Below, in pieces: positions 7,234 through 13,077 of a stretch of DNA of 13,077 nt. The position numbers and the translations under genes are program-made. The stretch comes from JBFHER01 sp041584055 (lineage in GTDB: Bacteria; Bacteroidota; Bacteroidia; Bacteroidales; UBA5342), in contig JBFHER010000088.1 in assembly GCA_041584055.1 (NCBI GenBank), positions 1 to 13,077 of the forward strand, written 5' to 3'. Numbering within the stretch: position 1 is the stretch's first letter; the number at the start of each line of letters is the position of its first letter. The notes below the pieces were generated by a model. That model saw only the letters and a list, made by a program, of their open reading frames with translations. It was not told the origin of the DNA and ran no database searches.

Positions 7234-8085
7234 ATGAATCAGGATAAAGATAAAGAAGATAACATCCCGGCAATATTTATTCTTTCAGGAGGGAAAGGCC
7301 TTGCCGGAAATGCGGTGGTACAGTCGGTATTAATTCAATTCCCCAATAATAAAATTCCGGTGATAATCTTGCCGAATATAACTTCAAAGGATAAGGTGGC
7401 TGCTGCCATTGACAGGGTTTATGAAAAAAAAGGAGTGATTGTTCATACAATGGTGGATCCGGAGGTAAGAAAAAACCTGATTAAGGCATGTGATAAAAGA
7501 GGGGTAAGGCATTTTGACCTGGTGGGAGATCTATCGGATTACCTTTCAAATACCCTTGATATTGAGCCTATTAGTAAGCCAGGACTGTATCGTTTGAGTA
7601 ACATTGAATATTTCGAAAGAGTGGAAGCCATTGAGTTTACACTTAAACATGATGATGGGCAGTATGTAGATCGCATCGAAAAGGCCGATATTGTGCTAAC
7701 AGGTGTTTCAAGAACTGGGAAAACACCATTAAGTGTCTATCTCGCAATGTTTGGATGGAAGGTTGCAAATGTCCCTTTGGTGAAAGGAATAGATGTGCCT
7801 GATGCGCTATTTACAATAGATCCAAAGCGTGTTTTTGGGCTGGATATTTCAATTAATTATTTGATTGCACAACGCGCTAACAGGGTGAGGGCCCTCAATA
7901 TGAGTGAAAATGATGTGTATATCAACAAAAGAGCAGTTCGGGAAGAAATTGATTTTGCAAAACGAATATTTGAACGTGGAGGATTTACAACAGTTAAAAT
8001 AACAAATAAACCCATAGAATCCTCCGCCAATGAGATTCTAACAATGCTCACAAGTCGCTTTGAAAGAGATAACTGGAAAAAGTAA
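7234..8085 (+). CDS. PPDK regulatory protein-type kinase/pyrophosphorylase (DUF299)
   Basis: Members of this family switch pyruvate,phosphate dikinase or PEP synthase by ADP-dependent phosphorylation and phosphate-dependent dephosphorylation of a threonine next to the catalytic histidine. The 283-residue product has the family layout: an N-terminal FILSGGKGLAGNAVVQSVL segment (15-33), HTMVDPEVR (71-79), the EFTLKHDDG element (134-142) and the P-loop GVSRTGKTPLS (157-167). GIDVPDALFTIDPKRVFGL (185-203) follows as in homologues. The ATG at 7234 is preferred over the in-frame TTG at 7213 because that TTG lies inside a -7 promoter box and the extra residues do not resemble the family. Its target kinase gene is not in the window, so whether it acts on PPDK or PEP synthase is open. 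The N-terminal GGKGLAG departs from the more usual SDSTGET form; its effect is unknown. Confidence 0.93.
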   Translation: MNQDKDKEDNIPAIFILSGGKGLAGNAVVQSVLIQFPNNKIPVIILPNITSKDKVAAAIDRVYEKKGVIVHTMVDPEVRKNLIKACDKRGVRHFDLVGDLSDYLSNTLDIEPISKPGLYRLSNIEYFERVEAIEFTLKHDDGQYVDRIEKADIVLTGVSRTGKTPLSVYLAMFGWKVANVPLVKGIDVPDALFTIDPKRVFGLDISINYLIAQRANRVRALNMSENDVYINKRAVREEIDFAKRIFERGGFTTVKITNKPIESSANEILTMLTSRFERDNWKK

Positions 8086-8087
8086 TG

Positions 8088-8112
8088 CTCGTTATTGTTC
8101 AACAATAACGGG
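8088..8112. terminator. Hairpin between convergent genes, probable bidirectional terminator
   Basis: CGTTATTG (8090-8097) and CAATAACG (8103-8110) form a perfect 8-bp stem around the loop TTCAA. A further G-U and C-G pair extend it on both sides. It lies 2 nt after the DUF299 stop codon and 19 nt beyond the menC stop codon. A strict U-tract does not follow on either strand (the - strand has TTTTT further on), so termination efficiency is uncertain. Confidence 0.55.
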
Positions 8113-8131
8113 TCACCTTCTGTAGACGCTG

Positions 8132-9163
8132 TCAGGTTGTTTCATTCACGTTCTCTCCGCGCCATAACATAGCATCTTTAATATACAATAAAGAAGGAAC
8201 ATTGTTGGTGTACAATAATCCGGTTCCCAGTCCCTGCGGCAGTGGGTTGTTTGTTGATGCTGTCCACTGTGCAATTGCATTTAAACCAACATTAGACTCC
8301 AATGCTGATGTAGCCCACCAATCAAACGAATAGCGTTTTTGCAAAGAGAGCCATTCCTCCGAGTTTTCGAAGCCTCCTAAAAGTCCGGGTTTCAGGATTA
8401 AATACTGTGGTTTTATCGTTTCAAGAAGTTGTTGTTTTTTCTGCAAATCAAAAACACCAATTAATTCTTCATCCAGGGCGATAGGTATCGGTGTGTTTCT
8501 GCACAACTCAGCCATCTTATCCCATTGGTTTACTTTGATCGGCTGTTCAATGGAATGAATTTTTAGTTTGGCAAGTTGATTCAGAACATTTGGTGCTTCT
8601 TTTGCGCTGAATGCACCATTGGCATCCACCCTTATCTCCAGCGTTGAATCAGAATAGTGATCACGCAGGTATTTTAATAGTTCAAACTCATCTGATTGAT
8701 TGATGGCTCCGATTTTGAGCTTGATGATCTTATATCCTGCGTCGAGCTTAGCATTGATCTGAGATTTCATGAAATCCTTATCACCCATCCATATTAATCC
8801 ATTGATAGGAATGCCTTTTAAACCTGACGAAAAATCATTTTTGAAAAGTATCTCATTATCGGATTTGAAAGAAAGCAAGGCTGTTTCAAGTGCAAATTTA
8901 ACAGATGGCAGGGAGGTGCATTCGGATATTATTTCATCCAATAAAGCCCCAGTATTGATCCGGGCAATTACCTGATGTAGAGATTGTTCAAAATAGGGTG
9001 TGTGGTCGAAACTCAGACCAGGAAGTAAGGAAACTTCCCCGGTCCCTGTCTTTATCCCATCTGTTACCGTAATCAACCAGGCCGGCTTTGTTTTTAATAT
9101 TCCCCTGGATGTGCCTGCAGCCTGTTTGAAAATTAATTCGTGATACCTTAAATTCGCTTTCAA
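8132..9163 (-). CDS. menC: o-Succinylbenzoate synthase, enolase superfamily (menaquinone pathway)
   Basis: MenC dehydrates SHCHC to o-succinylbenzoate in menaquinone synthesis. From the TTG at 9163 the product has 343 residues and all active-site elements of the muconate-lactonizing subgroup: KLK (K148, K150), metal ligands D180 (DANGAF), E206 (IEQP) and D231 (LDEE), and K258 (LKPG). FKQAAGTSRG near the N-terminus and ALESNVGLNAIAQW near the C-terminus are typical of Bacteroidota MenC rather than dipeptide epimerases, which is why that name is chosen. The frame is open to TTG 9217, but the extra residues (WGLKLFVFLKV) are not family-like and span a promoter box. No in-frame ATG exists near the family N-terminus, so TTG 9163 (or ATA 9172) is the likely start. 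Other men genes are absent from the window. A dipeptide epimerase is the main alternative. Confidence 0.88.
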   Translation of the reverse strand: MKANLRYHELIFKQAAGTSRGILKTKPAWLITVTDGIKTGTGEVSLLPGLSFDHTPYFEQSLHQVIARINTGALLDEIISECTSLPSVKFALETALLSFKSDNEILFKNDFSSGLKGIPINGLIWMGDKDFMKSQINAKLDAGYKIIKLKIGAINQSDEFELLKYLRDHYSDSTLEIRVDANGAFSAKEAPNVLNQLAKLKIHSIEQPIKVNQWDKMAELCRNTPIPIALDEELIGVFDLQKKQQLLETIKPQYLILKPGLLGGFENSEEWLSLQKRYSFDWWATSALESNVGLNAIAQWTASTNNPLPQGLGTGLLYTNNVPSLLYIKDAMLWRGENVNETT

Positions 9164-9181
9164 TTCATTTATTTTTACTTT

Positions 9182-9189
9182 CAAAAATA
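9182..9189 (-). promoter_or_regulatory. Bacteroidota-type -7 box for menC
   Basis: Read on the - strand the bases are TATTTTTG, an exact TAnnTTTG match, 18 nt before the TTG at 9163. A GTTG at 9218-9215, 25 nt further up, is a weak -33 candidate. The box overlaps the codons of the longer open frame, which argues that the gene starts downstream of it. Confidence 0.48.
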
Positions 9190-9646
9190 CAAATAATTTT
9201 AAGCCCCATATAATCAACAGAAGGGATTTAAATCATAGTACTGCTATGCCAGATAGATTATTTACAAAGTATTAGATGCTTGTTGATAATTTGTTTAAGA
9301 AAAGCATTTGTTGCTGACACAACAGAATGAAAATAATGAGGTTGTATTTAAACCTCGTAACCGCCTGTCATAACTTGATGGAAAGTGCCAGTTGGATACC
9401 TGTAAGTAGCCTATAGACAATGTATTAGTTTCATCTTTTTAGCTCGTGGAGATGGTGTGGTGAGCTGGGATGATCAATGTTGTGATTTTAAATGTTCTCA
9501 AAAGGCTAGAGCAGAAGCATCAGAACAAAATATACAATGCCCCTTAAAGTAAGTATGGTGCTGTTTTTTTTCTATTTTTGTTGATTGGAATAAAGTGAAG
9601 ATTTATACGTTTAATTATAGATCTGTTAAGATAATCCTGAACAAAA
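9190..9646. other. Divergent intergenic region between menC and the export locus
   Basis: About 450 nt with no convincing gene. Two small inverted repeats are visible: TGTTG/CAACA with a 6-nt loop (9309-9324) and GAGGTT/AACCTC with a 7-nt loop (9338-9356). AGCTC (9441-9445) and GAGCT (9462-9466) could also pair. One + strand promoter box lies near the right end. No UpxY-type antiterminator gene, tRNA or transposase remnant was recognised. The hairpins may mark a structured leader or operators, but nothing ties them to a known element. Confidence 0.5.
9573..9580 (+). promoter_or_regulatory. Bacteroidota-type -7 box for the polysaccharide export operon
   Basis: TATTTTTG matches TAnnTTTG exactly, preceded by a T-rich run. 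It would give a leader of about 60 nt before the ATG at 9647. No TTTG -33 box is evident at the usual distance, so the call rests on the -7 box and position alone. Confidence 0.45.
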
Positions 9647-10438
9647 ATGATGAGGAAAAAAAAATTACTTTTAAGAAACACCTTACTGCTTTTGGTGGTG
9701 ATATTATCCTTTGCATCTTGTGTGACGAATAAAAAAACAACCTACCTGCAGGTGTTGAAGGACCAGCTTGATACACTGGATGTGGTACGTCCCGAAAGTT
9801 ATTTGATTCGGCCTGGGGACGAATTGTACATCAAAATTGAACCCTTGTCACCTGATGCGGAGCAGTTTTTAGATGCAGGCGAGAGTAGTTCATCTTCTGC
9901 ATTGACCCAAAGTTTGTACTTGAGGAGTTACGATGTGTATGCTGATAGTTGCATTGACTATCCATACATTGGAAAAGTGAAAGTTGCCGGATTAACCACA
10001 CGACAAGTGCGCAAAACCATGGAGGATGCCATGCGTGAATTTGTGCTAAAGGATGGAAAGGTAACGGTTAAGCTGGTGAATAAGTACGTGAGTGTTTTGG
10101 GCGCTGTTGGTTCACCCGGGAAATACACCATCTACAAAGAAGGACTTAATATTTTTCAGATGATTGCCATGGCGGGGGATGTTTCTACCTATGGAAATCG
10201 TGAAATGGTTAAACTGATCCGTGAGGTGGACGGTGAAATAATTGTGAAAGAGTTTGATTTAAGAAGAAACGATATTTTGGGTTCTGAGTTTTACTACGTG
10301 CAACCAAACGATGTGATTTACATTGAAAAGATGAAAGGTCAGTTTTTTAGAATGGAAAACTTCTCTAGTTTCCTGACAACCGTAACGTCTTCGCTTTCTT
10401 TTCTGCTTCTGGTACTTAGTTACGCAAATTTTAAATAA
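9647..10438 (+). CDS. Wza-type polysaccharide export outer-membrane lipoprotein
   Basis: This 263-residue protein starts with a basic n-region (MMRKKKLLLRN), a hydrophobic stretch and the lipobox SFASC, so Cys25 should be lipidated after cleavage by signal peptidase II. A Poly_export (PF02563-like) domain follows: SYLIRPGDELYIKI (52-65) through YPYIGKVKVAGLT and the helix VRKTMEDAMREFV. A single SLBB-type domain comes next (VLGAVGSPGKYTIYKEGLN, with FQMIAMAGD). The C-terminus (SFLTTVTSSLSFLLLVLSY) is hydrophobic and may anchor in the outer membrane, as in other short Bacteroidota homologues. The protein is shorter than E. coli Wza and has one SLBB where Wza has more. It would form the exit channel for the polysaccharide whose length is set by the kinase encoded 18 nt downstream. 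The first of two adjacent ATGs is used; either is possible. Confidence 0.94.
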   Translation: MMRKKKLLLRNTLLLLVVILSFASCVTNKKTTYLQVLKDQLDTLDVVRPESYLIRPGDELYIKIEPLSPDAEQFLDAGESSSSSALTQSLYLRSYDVYADSCIDYPYIGKVKVAGLTTRQVRKTMEDAMREFVLKDGKVTVKLVNKYVSVLGAVGSPGKYTIYKEGLNIFQMIAMAGDVSTYGNREMVKLIREVDGEIIVKEFDLRRNDILGSEFYYVQPNDVIYIEKMKGQFFRMENFSSFLTTVTSSLSFLLLVLSYANFK

Positions 10439-10456
10439 CCCATCAGCAAATAAAAC

Positions 10457-12889
10457 ATGAAACAAGACGACGGATTATATCAGCAAAATAATATGGGTAT
10501 CAGGGACGTGGAGCCGGACGAAGAAGGAATCAATATTAAAAAATGGATCATTAAAATTCTGCTTAACTGGTACCTGTTTGTCCTGGGAACAGTACTTGCG
10601 ATCGGTATTGCTTATTTCATCAATAAAAAAGAAGTTAGTTCTTTTAAAGTGGGTAGTACCGTGCTTATTGAGGAAGTAAGAAACAGTTCATTCATTGGTG
10701 CTCAGCAATTAATGTCCGGCTACGGAATCGCTGGTTATACAAATGTGAATAATCAGGTTGTTATTCTGCAATCCTATTCCATTATTGAGAAAGCGGTGAA
10801 AACCATGGATTTAAGTGTTGATTATTTTCGTAAGGAACCGTTTCGTTTGGTTCCTTTATACAAAAATAGCCCTTACAAGGTTTATTTTGATACCGTTCCA
10901 AACATTGCAAGGGGGATTCAGTATGTTGTCAAAGATATTGATGGCATACAGTATCAGTTAAGTTCAGAAGGAAACGAATATTTCCCAGGATTTGAAATCG
11001 ACGGAAACTATGGTGTGTTGCTGGATGTTAAGGGTGTGAAATTACGAATAGATAAAGTGCCTGATTTTTACAGCTCTGAAAATCAGGCAAGTATATACTT
11101 TAATTATCGGGATGTACCAAGCCTTGTCAGAGAATTTAACAGCAGACTTAAGATCGATTATGTGATGGATGAAGCCACCATTGTGGAGGTTTCGCTTGCA
11201 GGTCCAAACCCTTACAGAGACATGGAATTCCTGGATCGTTTGAACGAAATGTTTTTGTCTGAAAACCTGGAGCGTAAAAATCAGGAAGCCATTAGAACCA
11301 TTGACTTTATTGATAAGCAGTTACACGATATCGCCGACTCTCTTTCACGTGCCGAATTAAAACTGCAGGATTATCGTTCCGAAAACCTGATCATGGACAT
11401 CTCGGTTCAGGCCCGAGCTTTAATTGACCAGGCCAATAGTCTGGAACAAAGGAAAGCTGGATTGATGCTTGAAAATGAATATTACATTTATTTAAAAAGA
11501 TACATTGAATCCAATGACAGTGCAGGTCAGGTTGTTTCTCCTTCCACAATGGGAATCTCAGATCCTTTGTTGACCCAGTTGGTGCATAGTTTATCTGAGT
11601 TGCAAACAAAACGATTGGGTATGACTGAGAAAAATCCTCTTTATGAGGTTGTTACACGACAAATTAAGGATACCCGGAATGCCTTGTTGGAAACCACAAA
11701 CAGTATTCTGGAACGTTCACAAATTGCACTCAATAACATTGAAGAACGTTTGGATCTCGTTCAGGAAAAATCTGAAACACTTCCGGCAACCGAAAGAGCA
11801 CTTATTGGCATAGAAAGGAAATTCACGGTAAATGACAGTTATTATACCTTTTTACTTCAAAAACGCTCAGAAGCTCAGATTCAAAAAGCATCCAATACAC
11901 CCGATAACCTGGTGTTGGATGTGGCACGAATTCTCGCACCTGTAAATGCCAATAAATCAAGATTGAATTTTTTAATTGCCCTTGTGATGGGGCTTGGTCT
12001 GCCGCTGGTGTTTATAATCCTAAAAGATTATTTCAATACCAGAATTCAATCCAAAGAAGACATTGAGAAATTAACAGGAGTCCCTGTGATTGGACTGATT
12101 CCTCATACAAAAAAAGAAGCCCGGGTAATAACCGTAAAACATCCCAAGCTTGCAATTTCAGAATCATTTCGTTCAGTCCGAACCCGTTTGGAGTATATCA
12201 ATAAAGGAAAAGAACAGATGACTTTGCTTGTCACTTCATCCATGCCGGGAGAAGGAAAAACATTTACATCACTCAATTTGGCGGGGATATATGGACTTTC
12301 AGGTAAGAAAACCGTTCTTGTAGGATACGATTTGCGTAAACCAAGAATTGCCAAATACTTAAACATTGATGATAAACCAGGTATTTCGGAATACCTGATT
12401 GGAAAGGTAGAATTGAAGGATATTATTCAAAAACCCGATCGATTGCCTTTTGATGTGATCGTATCAGGTACAATTCCTCCCAACCCGGGTGAGTTGATCG
12501 GATCTGAAAAAAATGAGGCTTTAATGGCTCAGTTAAAGAAGAAATACGATAATATCATCATCGATTCAAGCCCGGTAGGCATCGTGTCGGATGGGTATCT
12601 CTTGGCGAGGTATGCAGACGTCAACCTATTCCTTGTACGACATAACTATACAATCAAACAACTTCTGAAGGATAACCTTGAAACTGCAGCTGGTGATGGT
12701 ATTCCTAACATGGCAATCATCGCCAATGATATTACTGTTAAACAGAATGCATACCGTTACGGCAGGTACATTTACGGGCGACGCTACGGCTATGGCTATG
12801 GCTACGGTTATGGCTATGGTTACGGTTATGGCTACGGTAGCAGTGATGGGTCCGGGTATATTGAATCAGAAGAGGATACGAAAGCGTAG
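10457..12889 (+). CDS. Wzc-type chain-length determinant fused to BY-kinase, with Tyr-Gly repeat tail
   Basis: This inner-membrane polysaccharide co-polymerase and bacterial tyrosine autokinase has 810 residues. Its Wzz domain has membrane segment 1 at about 31-54, a long periplasmic region with coiled-coil-prone stretches (roughly 270-450) and the GNVR-like ERKFTVNDSYYTFLLQKR before membrane segment 2 (about 503-524). The cytoplasmic kinase follows: Walker A MPGEGKT (596-602), Walker A' VGYDLRKP (622-629) and Walker B NIIIDSS (699-705). In Walker A' the first Asp of the usual DxD is Gly623, leaving D625; I believe Gly occurs in other Bacteroidota homologues, so this need not mean inactivity. 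The tail has 14 tyrosines in the last 49 residues, including nine Tyr-Gly units (777-794), and is presumably the autophosphorylation cluster. It is co-transcribed with the export lipoprotein gene (18-nt gap); together they form the trans-envelope export complex. No separate phosphatase gene is visible. Confidence 0.95.
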   Translation: MKQDDGLYQQNNMGIRDVEPDEEGINIKKWIIKILLNWYLFVLGTVLAIGIAYFINKKEVSSFKVGSTVLIEEVRNSSFIGAQQLMSGYGIAGYTNVNNQVVILQSYSIIEKAVKTMDLSVDYFRKEPFRLVPLYKNSPYKVYFDTVPNIARGIQYVVKDIDGIQYQLSSEGNEYFPGFEIDGNYGVLLDVKGVKLRIDKVPDFYSSENQASIYFNYRDVPSLVREFNSRLKIDYVMDEATIVEVSLAGPNPYRDMEFLDRLNEMFLSENLERKNQEAIRTIDFIDKQLHDIADSLSRAELKLQDYRSENLIMDISVQARALIDQANSLEQRKAGLMLENEYYIYLKRYIESNDSAGQVVSPSTMGISDPLLTQLVHSLSELQTKRLGMTEKNPLYEVVTRQIKDTRNALLETTNSILERSQIALNNIEERLDLVQEKSETLPATERALIGIERKFTVNDSYYTFLLQKRSEAQIQKASNTPDNLVLDVARILAPVNANKSRLNFLIALVMGLGLPLVFIILKDYFNTRIQSKEDIEKLTGVPVIGLIPHTKKEARVITVKHPKLAISESFRSVRTRLEYINKGKEQMTLLVTSSMPGEGKTFTSLNLAGIYGLSGKKTVLVGYDLRKPRIAKYLNIDDKPGISEYLIGKVELKDIIQKPDRLPFDVIVSGTIPPNPGELIGSEKNEALMAQLKKKYDNIIIDSSPVGIVSDGYLLARYADVNLFLVRHNYTIKQLLKDNLETAAGDGIPNMAIIANDITVKQNAYRYGRYIYGRRYGYGYGYGYGYGYGYGYGSSDGSGYIESEEDTKA
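12785..12838 (+). repeat. Nine tandem hexamers (TAY GGY) encoding Tyr-Gly repeats
   Basis: Nine in-frame copies of TAYGGY run without interruption, varying only at the third codon positions (TAC/TAT, GGC/GGT). Each unit adds Tyr-Gly to the kinase tail. Because the unit is six bases, gain or loss of copies would keep the frame and change the number of phosphorylatable tyrosines. The synonymous variation suggests selection on the protein and a somewhat reduced slippage rate. Confidence 0.93.
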
Positions 12890-13077
12890 GTTAAACAGTG
12901 AGGGTGTGTTTGAGGTAGAGCGTATAAGAAGATCCACCTTTGCTTAAGCTTCGACAGACAAGGGAGACTTAACGATGTTGTTTGTTAGGAATCGAATTTA
13001 GAACTAAAAATTATTCCGAACCCGGTTTGGAACATTGGTATAAAAGGGGTTTGAAACCCTTAATAGTTTATTAAAAA
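12890..13077 (+). other. Non-coding tail after the kinase gene
   Basis: No convincing gene starts in these 188 nt. A CCGAA/TTTGG mini-stem lies at about 13015-13030, just ahead of the stronger hairpin. The rest of an expected polysaccharide locus is not seen before the window ends. Confidence 0.4.
13044..13061 (+). terminator. Possible terminator hairpin after the export operon
   Basis: AAGGGGTTT and AAACCCTT pair as an 8-bp stem with one bulged G around a very short loop, followed by the AT-rich AATAGTTTATTAAAAA rather than a clean T-run. It lies about 155 nt after the kinase stop codon. Terminator function is plausible but not strong. Confidence 0.35.

Noticed and set aside
9327..9416. 29-codon small ORF on the + strand in the intergenic region
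   Set aside because: It has no ribosome-binding signal or recognisable motif and overlaps a hairpin; such a length is expected by chance.
12322..12345. Loss of the first Asp in Walker A' as proof of an inactive BY-kinase
   Set aside because: Gly at this place is, as far as I recall, common in Bacteroidota homologues, and Walker A, the second Asp and Walker B are intact.
12785..12838. Tandem repeat as a CRISPR array or intergenic satellite
   Set aside because: Units are six bases without spacers and lie in frame inside the kinase coding sequence.
12678..12947. Alternative frame over the YG repeat (Met-Ala/Val/Thr-rich peptide)
   Set aside because: It is produced by reading the hexamer repeat out of frame and is a shadow of the kinase gene.

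Overview
The window (about 41% GC by eye) looks like a chromosomal segment of a Bacteroidota bacterium. Four observations support this: repeated promoter boxes of the TAnnTTTG type used by the Bacteroidota sigma factor; an almost complete lack of Shine-Dalgarno sequences; the ruvX-def pair; and a Bacteroidota-style menC plus a Wza/Wzc-like pair. Order or genus cannot be set from the sequence alone.

Left part (1-4222): the 3' portion of an NtrY-like sensor histidine kinase, whose start lies outside the window. A COG1237-type metallo-beta-lactamase-fold hydrolase follows 3 nt later, then a DJ-1/PfpI family protein, all on the + strand and possibly co-transcribed. A promoter directly in front of ruvX then drives ruvX-def, which overlap by 4 nt (ATGA). 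These are conserved housekeeping genes.

Middle (4243-8112): a large secreted family-2 glycoside hydrolase with its own promoter. It carries a second GH2-like jelly-roll nested inside its N-terminal domain, and has Asp where the family has the catalytic acid/base Glu. It is followed by a PPDK-regulatory-type kinase/phosphorylase (DUF299) behind another TAnnTTTG box. A strong hairpin separates this gene from the convergent menC (o-succinylbenzoate synthase, menaquinone pathway) on the - strand.

Right part (9190-13077): a gene-poor divergent interval of about 450 nt, then an outer-membrane polysaccharide export lipoprotein (Wza type) and, 18 nt later, a fused Wzz/BY-kinase (Wzc type). The kinase's tyrosine-rich tail contains nine uninterrupted Tyr-Gly repeats. 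The pair forms the envelope-spanning export and chain-length machinery of a capsule or exopolysaccharide. The glycosyltransferases that would use it are not in the window; the last 188 nt hold only hairpins.

No mobile element, tRNA, rRNA or CRISPR array was seen, and no clearly novel multi-gene system. The points most worth checking are the YG-repeat kinase tail, the nested-domain GH2 with its substituted catalytic residue, and two genes (GH2 and menC) that have no plausible ATG start next to well-matched promoters.
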